From contig CM075102.1 of assembly GCA_037576195.1 (NCBI GenBank), positions 37,692,745 through 37,756,744 of the forward strand: a stretch of DNA of 64,000 nt, in the 5' to 3' direction. This document shows positions 36,301-48,316 of this stretch, in pieces. Made by a program: the position numbers and the translations under genes. How positions within the stretch are numbered: the stretch's first letter is position 1; the number at the start of each line of letters is the position of its first letter. Below the pieces are notes generated by a model. It did no database searches and was not told the origin of the DNA. It worked only from the letters and a program-made list of their open reading frames with translations. Source of the stretch: Phytoseiulus persimilis (Eukaryota > Arthropoda > Arachnida > Mesostigmata > Phytoseiidae).

Positions 36301-39300
36301 CCTCGTGTATGGCTCTACTCTTGACGACCACAACTCTCTCTTGGTCCTTGCTCCGTGGCTCGTTTCGAGCTCCGGAACGACGACAAATGGAGTTTCGGAG
36401 CAGCACAACAGTGGCCAGTGGGCTGCGCAGCACGATACGTTTCCCATGCGACGGCGCAGTTGGCGATGCCCACCAGGAATTATCATTCGAATCACTTCTT
36501 ACCATGACTGTTCGGTCGGAGTGCTCTCCGATCTTCCGTCCGGTAAAGCGATTCTGGAAGAACGACATATTTCTATGTTCCAGTTCGCTGGCCTCGGACT
36601 GGGGAGTGATTTTCTGTCCACAAATGTCACCCGTATTCATAATGCTGATGGTGAACGCATCAACCTGACGAAAACCGTCTGCTAATCATTCCCATCTATT
36701 CCTTCGGCAGAGTGTTGGTGGCTTTACTGATAGACTCGATAGTCATTGAAACTCGGTATTCTGAGCTCTACGAGCCTCACCGACCTCGTCAAGGGTTCTG
36801 AGCACCAGTGGAACCCGTTTGATGTGACAAAGTTCCCCTGGAGGAGCTTGGTTCGATTCTGCTCCAGTGTGTGTTGTTGCCATGAACAGGTGACCACACG
36901 AAAGCCGAGGTCGTGCAAGCTCTTGTATGCTGGCAGAAGTAAGAATGATGCTGATCCACTAATTGAGTAATCAATCCAGCCGTTGGTCAGAGCACCCCTC
37001 GACCGAGCAACGCATGCTCGGCTCGTTTGTGGTCTACAGGACGGAGTCACATCTTCATACTGACGGCCTCCATTCTTCTTGGCGGAGAGTTGTGCGGTGA
37101 ATATGTACGGGCTCTTCGATGCTGTCTGTTGCCGCTCCACCGACAGCTGATCTTGATTTTTCCCGTTTCAGCACAAAAAACTCCCTGAAGGAAGTGATGA
37201 AAAGTTCGTTGTGACTAGAGAAGACTCGATCGGGCCCCGAGAGACTGACATCTCGAATTCAGTGAAGAACGGGATTCTGTATCTCGAAGACCCCATAGAA
37301 AAAGAATGGAAGTCACATTTCTTTACGCTCACGCAATCGAGAATGTACTACGCCGTAGAGGAGCAAATTTCGCCTGCGCCCGGGGAGGAAGAAGACGACG
37401 CCGAGAAGGAACAGGCCACGCAGAATATCCTGCAGAGAGAGGTAAGCGTTTGTGACAAAGGTTCCTCCGCATGTCATCGTGCATGGGATAACTGTGACAT
37501 TGCTCTCTGCCTCAAACTCTGCGCCGCCGGACTGGGACACCTGGAAGGATTCTCATCTTGACACCAGACCCCCGACACGGTTGTCGATTGGCCGCATCCA
37601 GGAATCTATGCGGTTGGGATAGTTGGCTCGCCGCATCGTTCTCATTTTCTTTTCCGATCTCTCCTGAACAGGGTACCACCTCAGATGAGTTGCATTTCGG
37701 AGAACGCTGGTTTCACGGGAAGTTGCCTGGAGGGCGACAGAGGGCAGCTGATCTCCTGAAGGAATACGCCAAGCTCGGCGACGGAACTTTCCTCGTCAGA
37801 GAATCGGACACGTTTGTCGGCGATTACTCGCTGTCTTTTCTGAGACAGGTAAGCTTATTTTCCTGCGTAAACGTTGCGATCGAACAGACTTTCGCCCCAC
37901 TGATGCATTTCCGTTGACCTATAGCTGTCGTAGCCCGGGAGAGCTATACCATCCGTTTCGTAATCCTTTGGTGCCGTATGCATCTCCTGGGCCAGCGGTC
38001 CGCTTGTCGATGCAGGCAGCTGGGGGGTTTCATTCTTGGCGGACTGAAAAGTCTCGAAGCTTTTGCCGTTAAGAAATAATTAAATGTCCGGATGTAATTA
38101 TCGGCTGAGCGACCACTATCGGAATTCCTTCCAGAAAGATAAAGTCTTGACGCGTTCGCGATTGTTAGGCTAGCTTTCCGCGCGAGGACACCGGGAGGAG
38201 AGGAGGATTCTCGAAGGTCGCGTTGAACAGGATATCGTCGAACAGTTTTTTTTCCCCATGCGACGTTTCTCGTCAACTCCTCATTGAAACAAGTGATTTA
38301 GCTCATGAATGCCTGCTCCGCTCCTCGGGACCTCCGTCTCTGTGAGAGAGTCAGAGATCGAGCAACTTTGCGCTCTCAAAAATTCTGCTCGAGCCTGATA
38401 TTCTATTGATGATCTGGAGATTCGTTTCGATTCCTCTGATCGCTTCTTGGATCCAACGGAAGACTCTGCGGATAAGCGAAGCTTCGGTTGCATTCAACAA
38501 TTCTAGTTGACTTTCTTCCCAGAATAATTGTGGAGCAGAATTTCAATCGACGGTACTCGTAGATGCTGTCGGTCAGACGATCGCGTCCATCTACCCTCCC
38601 ATGGCAAACAGCTCTCAGCGGAATGCAGCGTCATTCTCTCCGTCATGCGCCGCTTCTGATGCCCTCCATATTTCTCATGAGCGATTCATTCGGTGGAAGG
38701 TGCCCCATTGCTCGTAGTCTATTGACGAGTTTGGTGCGATTGTTCTCACGAGGCCTGAACTTTCGATCGTGATCACAAGCGACCCGTTCTCGCTCGGTAC
38801 GCTCGTTCACAAGGATTAGTTCGAGAGATTTGCGCGGCTGTTGTCGTCCTGCAACGAGGAAAACATCGAGGCTTATGTTCAGTATAACGGACCCTGATGT
38901 AAGCTACGACAGATCGCGGCATTTCGTTGCTTGCTATCTCTGGCGTTCTCGGAATCCGAGTTTTCCCCAGAGTGGCGCAGAGAGAGGCGCACTTCCCGGT
39001 CCCGCCGAGTTGGGTCTGGCTACCCGTCGAACAATGAAATGAAGCTCGGATTCCTCGACTCCGATGCGTGAAGAAAAGAAACTCAGGAATCCTGCGGTGG
39101 AGAGTGCTTGCAGTCAGCTGACAACCTCTGATCGGATCTGGCGAGCCGTAACGTATTCGAACTCGCGATGACAACAATATTCCGTGAAGCCGGAATCTCA
39201 CTTGGTGCATTTGGAGCCCGCAGACTGCTGAAGGCGTGTCGGCAGCTCCGGCCCGCTCCACCGTTTGCTTGCTTGAATATACGCTCGATCTGACTGGAGT

Positions 39301-42300
39301 TGGGTGAACTTGATATCCATTGTCAGTGACAGGCGAGCTTGATTCTCCGTTGGTTCGGCTCCCTCGGAAGGCTAGTTGACCCGGAAACTCCCGTCTATCC
39401 AGTTGTTAGCATACCACTTGGATGTCAAGACGGCGTGGAGCGACCCTCGGATCTCTGATCGAACTCCGTCAATGATGACACTTCTCCCTGAACTAATGAC
39501 GAAAAATTTTCTGCGCCCCTTCATCGCTAGTGACCCGCTCGAGAAGCGCTTCCGGACTAATCCTTGTAGGTCAGAACGAACGGAAGTTTGGAACTGGCGC
39601 GCGTGAAGGGGTATTCCTGTCAATCAGTCGCATGAATATCATGAGCTTATTGGAAATCCTTTGTATATATTATTTATGATGGTTTTGCTAATGGGTCGAC
39701 CAAGGTGCGGCGGAGCACTCGGATAGCTGTCCAGTTCTTCGTGGCCAGACTTGAACTAAAATCAAGAATTCCTCCTCGCCAGTGTGATTCCTCCATCCCG
39801 TTAGTTCCTCTCATTTCGCAGGTTCGTTTCGATATTTTCATCTCCAGCACACTTTCTTGTTCTTATCGCTGGCTCTCGTCCTGTTGTCCACAGTAACACG
39901 AGTCTTGCACAAGCGTGTGGAGGTGATCCGGAAATGCCGCAGCCAGTCCCGAAATAATTCTGGGAACCTCCTGGATTCGCGGAGCGTTCGTCCAGGAGCG
40001 GGAGGGGGCGACAGTTCGTGTCCGATAGTCATGGGAGTATGTCGGGGAGCGGGGAGGAGGGTTTTCGCGATATTTCCTCGGGAGAGAAGTCAGACTTCCC
40101 ACCTCCAGCAATGTTGACGTATGGTCTTTTTGTTCAGGGAGATACAGTGCTCCGGGCGCTTCCTGTCGGACCAGGTGCAGCCTTGGTGTATTGTTCTGTG
40201 CGAGTCGACAGTGCAGTTTGTCTTAAGACAAGTTTGCACAGCTGCCGTCCAGTGAGGAACTCTTTGCTGTTCTATTTGGCCCCGCTCTCCCGACAAGCGA
40301 AGGAGAACGGAGTCGCTCCTGTCAATCCTTGCAAGGTCGAAATCGATGAATCAGGAGCCTTGCAACCCAGAGTATCCGAAAATGGCTTGAACTCTGGGGT
40401 TGTCAATCTGCAACCCCAAAGGTTGAGCGAGCAGCACGCATTTTTGTTCGAGATGTCGAACGCCCGAGTGGACGATGAGTCGGTGAATGCAGTAAGCCGA
40501 TGAGCGCTTCAACTATCAGCGTATACCGGAATCTTATGCGGAAATCGTTGCAGTTTGCACGGCACGTACGTTCCCCGTCGCTTACGTGTTCATCCACTCA
40601 ACGATGGTCTCTGGGGCCACTGGACCCCATCACGAATAAACGCTCGCAATTTATGGTTGCTGTTGAAGACACGCGGTAGGAGGGGGAGGGGAGGGGGAGA
40701 TGCCTACGAAGTCGCTTTCGAGAGGATCGCTTGTTCGTGCCTGGCGAACGCTGTCACACCCGTCACTTCTCACACAGCATCAGCTCTCGACTGTTCCTCC
40801 GGCACTCTAGCTTGGGGCGACGTGTCTCGACCTTTCGGAAATTTTCCGCGAGCTGTTCTTCTACAGGCTCGATTTGAGAATCTCCGTCAGAACATCGGCT
40901 TCATGTCGGATGATTCACCGCAAGAGGCCGGAATCGGTTCCGCTGCCGAATGCTTTGTCCTTACGATGAGCTTCACTCTGCCGTTCCCATCAGCCGGATG
41001 CACTGAAACAGACCGCTCCCTCTCCGGCCCTTTATCATTATTCTGCGCAACCCCGTGGTGATCGGCTCCTGACGTGAACGACGCTTGACCCGAACGGAAC
41101 GCTGCGACCAAGGTCGAAAAACTTCCGAATCAGCAGCTAGTCCTCGACGTTGCTCATGCCTTGCTTGTGATTTACGAACTCTGTCTGAACTGGCTCTAAC
41201 GGTCCTTTCGCCCATGGCATTCTTCTTTGGTGTCGAGATCAGAACAAGCGGACGATCAAACGAGAGAATCTCATCACAGCAGTCCCCTCGCGGGAAGGTT
41301 GACGTTATCAGCAGAGCCGCATTCATTCTCCGCTGCTGTGCCGGAGCCTCTAGCGGGAAAGCGGAGTTGGAAAGCCCAAGTTTGTTCCGCAATCGCGCTG
41401 TGCTAATTCTCGTCTCTATTCTCGGGTTCCAGGGGAAAGTTTACCACAGTCGAATCCGAACGAAGCAAGAGAGAGGCCAAACCAAGTATTACCTCATAGA
41501 CGCGATATGCTTCGACACGCTGTACTCACTGGTTACCCACTACCAAACGCATTCTCTGAGATCGCAGGAATTCTACATGTACCTGAACGAACCGGTGCCG
41601 CAACCGAATAGGTGAGTTCGGGGTAGGTTTCTCGGCGGCTAAGGGAGATTGTGAGGTACAGGAAGCCTCTGGAGGACATTCCCAAGGATGGGATCCACTA
41701 GGACCCTGCGGTGGTTTCTTTTCCGGAGAAAGTCGAGGGCAGGCGTAATTCTCAAATATGATCACGACAAGAGACAGGGGAATCTTCCCACAGATTTCAG
41801 AACCAAACGAAGTGTTATTCCTTTGCTCTACAATTGAGGCATCCTTCAATTCCAGTCACGAAGGAAAAGAATGGTATCACGCGACAACGAGCAAATCGAA
41901 AGCTGATGAGTTGCTGAAGAAAGCGCCTTGTGATGGATGCTTCCTGGTTCGACCCTCTGAGAATAAGGAGGATAATTGCTTCGCACTTTCGTTCAGGTTG
42001 TTCACTCCCACAAGCTTACTCGAAAATAATGATTTCGGGGTGCCATGACGTCGAGATGGAATTCGTCCTCCCCCTTGACACCGTCTGATGTGACGCCAGG
42101 GTGATAACCGACTCACGTGTAATTTCCAGAGCCGAGGACCAGACCAAGCATTGCCGAATCCGACAAGAAGGCCGACTTTTCTTGATCGGCACGGCGCAGT
42201 TCGAGAGTCTTGTTGACTTAGTGTCATACTACGAAAAAAACCCGCTGTACAAAAAAGTCAAACTCAAGTAAGCTCTTGAATTGAATTTATGTTTTGATTA

Positions 42301-45300
42301 TATTTTGTAACGTATGACAACCCGAAGGAAACCCCTCGGTCAGTGGCCGCTGTGGATCATCTATCATTTCTGTAACCGCATTCAGTGATCCTCTAGAATT
42401 GCCGTATCCTCTTCGGTGTCGCGAGGACGTGCACCTCTTTTTTGGCACACATCTGTCGCGAATATCATCGTGCCTCTTACCATTCCAGTCCACCATTCCT
42501 TGTGGGGTTAATCGAGTTAATACAGTATTTCCTCGGAGTTGCTCACACATGAGCAGAATGTTTCTCGAGCTCAGAACTGACCCACTGGTGATTATTCAAG
42601 GGTGAAGTAATTTGAGCGATCAGAGAAATCGACCCCTTCCGGGCATCGGATTCGCTTCTACAAACTTCCCCTTATCATTTCGTGCCAGCAGCCCGTGTGT
42701 CATATTTTTGGAAATGAGACCCCATCCGGCCCCATCACGAGCCCTGATCATTCGATAGGCAGCTTCGTAAGCCCGTGTCCCTTACTTGCCAGGTACCCGA
42801 TCGGTGAAGGAGCCGTCAACCGTCTCCGAGACGAGCCATCAACTTCAACGTTCCATTCAGACGCAGGTCAATACATGGACCCGAACAACTTCAAAAGTCA
42901 AATCACCGTGAAAGCTCTCCACGACTTCAGGTGCGATGGAATTGGCGGGGCCCACACAATCGTGGTCTTGCCCGATCCCCTGGGCCTGATCTCCTAGTTT
43001 ATTCCTCTAAGATTCCCACCGCATCATGTTGGATCTGAGCGCTATATCTGATAGTCTCCATCTGTTCTCTTCACGTCTCGCATTTCTATTCGATTCGAAC
43101 AATCGTAGACTGCAAATCTATGTTCAGCTTATCGAGACGTGTCCCACCATTTTCACTGGGACTAGAACCGGGAGTGTTTACGTGCGATTTTTGATCGAGT
43201 ATGAGTACAGAACTACCATACATCGAAGTGGCCCTGTTGAAGGCATACCCTTCCCTCGGATCCATCTTTCCAGGGAGAAAAAACTCGAGTCTCCTCTCGC
43301 TGTCAACGATCAGAAAATTCCGAGCATCTCCCGGGAACAGGTGGAAATAAAGGGCAAGGATGGGTTACCTGGGGATTGCAGAGAATGCGCATGATTCTTT
43401 CTCACCACGGAGAGCTCTAAGATTCCTTGAGCCGATTCGATTCTACAAGGGGAAAACTCGCGCAGATAACGAGCCTACTTTTGTTCGGTTTTCCTTAAAA
43501 AAAAAAACACATCGGCAAACGGATTCGTAAGATAACCAGCTGACCAGATAACGATCTCGGCCAATAGCGAGCGCATCTGTTGCGGTTTTTTGAGCAAAAA
43601 TGGTAAAAAAAGTTCGCTTCCTGCGAGATTTCAGGCTACCCATATGCCTCGTTATTCTTGTGTCCAGAATGCACCCAATAATCGTACCTCTTCTGCTGGA
43701 AAATATCTTCCTTTCGATGACTTTTGTACCCAGCTATTGTCAGCGATTGTGACTGATTTGTTCACTCACAACGGCTCAGTGTATGCATGCTTCCCCACTG
43801 AGCATCGCTCGATAAACGTTCGGGTTGCCCCAATAAAGCGCTCTCGAATCACGCTGTCCTCGATCAAGCTAACGATTATCTGATAGAGGCCGTACGAGAG
43901 TCGGATCACCGCTACGAGTGGGGCAAAGGTACGCGCGATTGAGCTGTCCCTGACTGCTTAGTGCTAACTCACTGGTACGTGATACTTGCCGCAACTCTTG
44001 CTGTGCCATAGGTGGTAGCAGGAACCAGTCACGAAACGACTTCATGTTCCATGCATAGTTCCGACGTCCTCCCCGTATGAAATTCCTGACGGGCTTGCCT
44101 TCACAATGAACGAGCGCTCCAGGTTCGGGATCATGATTGATTCGGGATTTGAGAAGTTACTCGCGGAATTCAACGTTGAGGGGTCGTTTCAAGTTTTAGA
44201 GACTTGATTGTACTCGAATCTCGAATGAGAGTCGGTCCACTGTTTTTCTCCGTAGAGAGTGTTCGCGGGGCCAGGGAGATCAGCGTTTGTGAAACTCCTC
44301 TCCATAGAGTCGCTATCGCGCATAACTCTCTAAACCTATATTTGCGATTTGCCTTGCAGAGCCCAGAAACCCGACGAGTTGTCGTTCCCGAAGCACGCAA
44401 TCATCACGAACGTTTTGAAGCAGGATGGCGGCTGGTGGAAGGGGGACTACGGAGGAAAAAAAGAGCACTATTTTCCGGCTAATTTTGTCGAAGAAGTCGA
44501 TCCTTCGTGCCAGACAGATGAAGACGGAACGGAAATGTCTCCGTTGGGGAGCCTCCAGAAGGGCTCCATAGACATCGCAGGCTGCTCCGTCGAATGTATT
44601 CAGTACAGGGGTCCGTTCATCTTCCGCATCAGTTCAGCAACAAAGTCTCTTCAGAAAGATATCGCTGCTCCTTCCTACGAAGAAATGGAGGAGTGGATGC
44701 AGAAAATTCGACAAATCGCTCAATCGGCCAATGACAAAGTGAGTGCGATCTCCCGTCGTGCGTACGTGCATCGCTGCTCCCCAGGCTCCGAGTTGAACCC
44801 TGCATGTGGTGGCCCCTTGTTGACGCAACGTACTTCGAGCATACGATCTGCGAGAGGAAAACCTCGCTGAAGATCCCGCCCAAACGAAGTTTCTCGTTCT
44901 CTGAATGAGTTCTCTGAATGAGTCGAACTTTTTCAGCTTGAGCAGCGCAATCAAATGGAACGCAGCCTCCGATTGGCGAAAGAGCTGTCAAATCTGATAA
45001 TTTATTGCCGATCCGTGCAATGGTGCCCTGAGCGGATCGGAAATTTCGCCGAGATGTCGTCGTTCCCTGAAACCAAGGTCGAACGCCTGCTGGTTCCTGG
45101 TCAAGTGCAATTCTTCATGAAATATCATAGGCTACAGTTCAGTCGAGTCTACCCCAAAGGTAGCAGGATCGACTCCTCGAATTATGATCCCATAAGATTT
45201 TGGAATGTCGGCTGCCAAATGGTTGCTCTCAATTTCCAGACCCCTGGTAAGCTCGCCATTGAAATCGCTAAGGATGAACTGTATTGTTATTGATGTTTCA

Positions 45301-48300
45301 TTTCTTTCCTCCTCCGAGCTCCTGCGAATCGAATCTAAGCGCGCTGTACCTTCTCAGATCGCCCCATGCAGCTCAATGAAGCTCGCTTCCTCACGAATGG
45401 AAGGTGCGGCTACGTGCTCCGTCCGGAATACATGTTCATGGATGACTTTGACCCGTATGACCGGACGAGTCTACCCGCTAGCGTACAACCTTACACTCTC
45501 ACAATTAAGGTATACATATCATATGCTCTGTCTGACTGAGTATTTTCGCGGGAATCTCAGCCTGGACCGGAATCAAGACCCTCTGTCGCGGGCGAAGTTC
45601 CAGATCTCCTGGGGTGCGGGAGCTTCAGCTTCGCTTTGAGCTGCTCCGACAAACTAAGAAACGAAGGATCTTCGGCTCGATCTGGTCCATCTCAAATACG
45701 GATATGCGATGTACAATATTCCACCGATCCTGTTCCTCGCCTCAGCTGATTGAGGCTAACATCCGAGTTGTCCGAAGGGGCTCCCAGGGTGCGGGGCGCG
45801 GAGCTCAGGAACTTGTGAGACCCGTGAGGTGTTTTGCCATCGAATCAATCTCGAATGCTGACCGGCGGGGGTAGGGACAGATCCTGGAGGTCTCGCTCTG
45901 AGCTGTTCATAAGGTGCAAACCATGCTGATCAGTCAGCCAGGAATCTGACTTGTAGAGGGACTCGACTCAATGAGTTGCGGAATCTTCATCTTTCCGTTC
46001 GTCTCCTAGCGATCGTATTCCCAACCTGTTGTAGGATGCACGATCTGTTCTCAACGTAGAGCGCGTTTCGTGGTATGGGAGAACGAACCGGAAACTCTCG
46101 ATTGTTTTCTCTCCTTCATCGTTCCTCGATTTTTGAGCGTTCGTGAGATTTTTCGATCCGAAATATTCCCATCCACGCGTGCGAGTACCCCGGCGGAACC
46201 ACTTTCCGGTGGAAAAAAGGCGTCATCAACCTGCTGAGGATTGCCGGGAGGTTTCTGATTCCACAAGCGCGAGAACGAAGCGGAAGAACGAATTTATTGG
46301 AAACAGACTCGGGCTCATCGGTATTCCAGCCTTGCGGGGTTGAACTTGACTCATATCCGCGGTAAATCATCAAGGGACGTCCCACCGCCTTCTCGAACCG
46401 TCCGAGAAGGTTTTCTTTCGGCGATGCGCAATCCTTGGCGAAGGCGAGAACCCGCGACCGGCGAGTCAGTTTCATAACCGGAGTCCCTGGAGGGAAGTTC
46501 GTGGGAAGGACACCAGCGGGATTTAATCGTTTCCCGTCGGCTTCATGCTCTCAGTTTTCGACGACCTCGATTTTCAGAGAGCAGAGTTAGTTCTCAATCA
46601 TCCAGGAATCGCTGTTTCTCCATCGCGGATGGCAGATGGCAGAAGTATGCAGAACGCGTTCGCTCACGGATGGCTCATTTATTTTCAGGTTATTGGGGGT
46701 CGTCATCTGATGAAACCAGGTCGCGGTATCGTGAGTCCGTTCGTTGAAATCGAGCTCGTTGGAGCTGACTACGACAATGCCAAGGTCAAGACTGCCACGA
46801 TATGTAAGTTGTGGAGGGAGGAGGCGGCCGCGGACTCCGGGCCAGGGTAGAAATGCTGTATTGGAAAACGATATTGAGCTCGACGAAGTGCTTGAAGAAC
46901 GAACGATGACGAGCCCGGGACGTTCGGCAGTACCATTGTCACAGCGGAGCGGAGAATGACAAAGAATGGCCCACGCGCTTCCCGTTCCAAGGACGCACTG
47001 TTTTCAATTCCTCGTCAATCTCCCTGTTGCGCCAGCTCGCCGAAGATTATTCAATTCGAGCTCAGACTCCTGTTTCCCATCATTGTTCTTCGCTCCCGGA
47101 TGCGAAAGTTGTTCTTGCCAACAACTCTGACGACTTCGAGGAGAACGAATCGTCCGCCGACCGGGCCCAAATCTGAGTCCTCATACGTACATTTATTTTC
47201 AGCTGATAACGGTTTAAATCCTGTCTGGAATGAACTCGCCATCCTGGACGTCGCGAACCCTGAAATAGCTTTGCTCCGTTTCGTCGTCTACGACGAAGAC
47301 ATGTTCGGTGATCCAAACTTCTTGGGTCAAGCTACATATCCGGTTTTGTGTCTCCGGACTGGTTACAGAAGTGTGCCTCTAAGAAACGAATACAGTGAGG
47401 ATCTAGAACTAGCCTCTCTACTGATACATTTCGAGATGAATCCCGCAAAGGTACGTGTGTCCATCGAGAAAGTGTGTTGTTCCCCCGCTGAGAAAGGGGT
47501 AGCTTCCCGCTCGTAGAGTCAGTGTCACGCGCGAAGCATGACAGGTTCCTGTCCCGAACTAGTTGCGGTGTTTGAGCTTCGTTGCTACCGAGCTGATCGA
47601 GGTGGGAATGGGGGTGGTCGTAGAGAAGACCGACGCCGGAGCCCATGGCGTGCGGGGACGTCTAATTACGACAAGCGCTTGGTTAGATAGTTAGTTAGTT
47701 TCTAAGCCCCTCCGGCCGAGCTTCCAGCATCTCGATGTTTTTAATCACGCCGGCGAGTGGGAGACGGTTGTGGCAACATTTCCCGCCGAGGCCTCCAACG
47801 AACTAGTTTATGACTCGAGCGTTTGGCTGGGTTGTACGCTAACGCTTGTTTGAGCTCATGTCGATCGGGACTCAGTGAACCGTTGAAGAATCGTCACTTT
47901 TCATCCCTTCCTCGAAAGCGGCAACTTTCTCGTCGATCCTTGATCATGCGCTGATACTCCGACTCGCGGTCGCCTCCTGCGGCGAGATTCGTTGTTCCTG
48001 TGATAAGAAGTCTGAGTTTGTGTGGCGGTAGAGGCGTGACGACTGACGACGTGCGAATGCGAGCGTAGCGGGTTCCGCGCGAGTCTGCGTTCAGGTGGTG
48101 TCAGCTCGCAGAAAGAATAACTCTTCTCCTCCCGAACTCTAGCCTGAAGACGAAGTTTACGCATCGATTCAAAAACTGCGGGATGAAACTCGCGAACTGG
48201 ACGCTCGTCTCGGAGGTGTTGACGGTGGACTCGACGCTGAAACGGCTTCGCAGATCCGAAACACGCTGCAGGAGATGAAGGAACAGTTGAAAGCGAAGAA

Positions 48301-48316
48301 TGACCATAGAAGGTGA
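16543..48316 (+). CDS. PLCG: 1-phosphatidylinositol 4,5-bisphosphate phosphodiesterase gamma
   Basis: PLC-gamma cuts PIP2 at the inner plasma membrane into diacylglycerol and IP3 after activation by tyrosine kinases. Exons: 16543-16780, 21134-21283, 24178-24353, 32100-32245, 33236-33520, 33656-33811, 34937-35156, 37172-37441, 37672-37848, 41433-41611, 41856-41996, 42130-42267, 42793-42930, 44360-44738, 44937-45246, 45358-45509, 46689-46803, 47203-47450, 48143-48316. All junctions keep frame with GT-AG sites, giving about 1263 residues, close to vertebrate PLCG (about 1250-1290). Domain order is PH, EF hands, PLC-X, half PH, SH2, SH2, SH3, half PH, PLC-Y, C2, tail. The start (GGATGGCGG) is the first Met before the PH domain. 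Intron 3 is the largest (7.7 kb). The last exon reaches TGA at 48314-48316, but a good donor (AG|GTGAGTG) overlaps the stop, so a further 3' exon is possible. Confidence 0.97.
16781..21133 (+). other. PLC-gamma intron 1
   Basis: A 4.35 kb intron. Long open frames occur on both strands because the DNA is GC- and CpG-rich. No domain or repeat was recognised. Confidence 0.75.
21284..24177 (+). other. PLC-gamma intron 2
   Basis: A 2.9 kb, CpG-rich intron. The plus frame 21471-22268 (265 codons) is the longest, but it has no recognisable domain and no splice context. I regard it as chance. Confidence 0.65.
28528..28541 (+). repeat. Poly-C run
   Basis: Fourteen consecutive C in PLC-gamma intron 3. 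Confidence 0.9.
30461..30575. repeat. Long near-perfect hairpin in PLC-gamma intron 3
   Basis: AGTAGAGCCTGGAAGTTC at 30461 is repeated inverted as GAACTTCCAGGCTCTACT ending at 30575. Pairing continues through ...GATTTTTCG / CGAAAAATG... with a two-base bulge, and more weakly into the loop side (CCTCATCGC / GCGATTGATGG). The stem is about 50 base pairs around a short loop. It could be a microRNA-type precursor, a small foldback element or a relic insertion. Confidence 0.8.
32100..33520 (+). CDS. PLCG: PLC-gamma exons 4-5: EF-hand region and start of PLC-X
   Basis: Exons 32100-32245 and 33236-33520 (residues about 189-332). [14 protein letters not shown] and [18 protein letters not shown] are EF-hand helices, which act as a structural module packed on the catalytic barrel. 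The second exon ends in [11 protein letters not shown], the start of the X half of the TIM barrel. Its His is the first catalytic histidine (human PLCG1 His335). Confidence 0.96.
33656..35156 (+). CDS. PLCG: PLC-gamma exons 6-7: PLC-X catalytic half-barrel
   Basis: Exons 33656-33811 and 34937-35156 (residues about 332-457). [31 protein letters not shown] and [10 protein letters not shown] are signature strands with the calcium-binding acidic residues. [20 protein letters not shown] carries the second catalytic His. [13 protein letters not shown] ends the X half. Exon 7 ends in phase 0. Confidence 0.97.
35157..37171 (+). other. PLC-gamma intron 7
   Basis: A 2.0 kb intron with no recognised feature except a (CG)n stretch at about 36160-36171. 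Open frames on both strands (for example 36640-35840 minus) have no recognisable domain. Confidence 0.65.
37172..37441 (+). CDS. PLCG: PLC-gamma exon 8: first half of the split PH domain
   Basis: Residues about 458-547. [10 protein letters not shown] starts the X-Y linker. [19 protein letters not shown] and [16 protein letters not shown] form the first PH half, followed by an acidic stretch ([11 protein letters not shown]) as in other PLC-gamma proteins. The insert is unique to the gamma class and autoinhibits the enzyme. Confidence 0.96.
37672..41611 (+). CDS. PLCG: PLC-gamma exons 9-10: N-terminal SH2 domain
   Basis: Exons 37672-37848 and 41433-41611 (residues about 548-666). ERWFHGKL begins the domain, and [19 protein letters not shown] holds the phosphotyrosine-binding Arg of [16 protein letters not shown] and [12 protein letters not shown] complete the fold. 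It docks the enzyme to autophosphorylated receptors. The intron of 3.6 kb falls in the middle of the domain, in phase 0. Confidence 0.97.
37849..41432 (+). other. PLC-gamma intron 9
   Basis: A 3.6 kb intron inside the first SH2 domain. No domain, repeat or RNA gene was recognised. Open frames are short and lack splice context. Confidence 0.65.
41856..42267 (+). CDS. PLCG: PLC-gamma exons 11-12: C-terminal SH2 domain
   Basis: Exons 41856-41996 and 42130-42267 (residues about 666-759). [37 protein letters not shown] (with the FLVR Arg) and [15 protein letters not shown], then [20 protein letters not shown]. This domain holds the autoinhibited state until the neighbouring Tyr is phosphorylated. 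The donor of exon 11 (AG|GTTGTT) is unusual but is the only one that keeps frame. Confidence 0.95.
42793..44738 (+). CDS. PLCG: PLC-gamma exons 13-14: activation Tyr, SH3 and second PH half
   Basis: Exons 42793-42930 and 44360-44738 (residues about 759-931). GQYMDPNNF corresponds to the segment around human PLCG1 Tyr783, the key activating phosphorylation site. [18 protein letters not shown], then [20 protein letters not shown], is an SH3 domain with its Trp pair. [19 protein letters not shown] is the C-terminal helix of the split PH domain. Confidence 0.96.
42931..44359 (+). other. PLC-gamma intron 13
   Basis: A 1.4 kb intron between the exon with the activating Tyr and the SH3 exon. Nothing was recognised apart from a poly-A tract near 43497-43507. 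Confidence 0.65.
44937..45509 (+). CDS. PLCG: PLC-gamma exons 15-16: PLC-Y half-barrel
   Basis: Exons 44937-45246 and 45358-45509 (residues about 932-1085). [39 protein letters not shown] and [11 protein letters not shown] are the conserved Y strands that complete the TIM barrel and bind the inositol phosphates. [12 protein letters not shown] leads to the C2 domain. Confidence 0.97.
45510..46688 (+). other. PLC-gamma intron 16
   Basis: A 1.2 kb intron between PLC-Y and C2. No feature was recognised. Confidence 0.65.
46689..48316 (+). CDS. PLCG: PLC-gamma exons 17-19: C2 domain and C-terminal tail
   Basis: Exons 46689-46803, 47203-47450 and 48143-48316 (residues about 1086-1263). [30 protein letters not shown] and [18 protein letters not shown] form the calcium- and membrane-binding C2 domain. 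[15 protein letters not shown] closes it. The last exon encodes a charged, coiled-coil-like tail ([14 protein letters not shown]) ending in HRR and TGA. Confidence 0.92.
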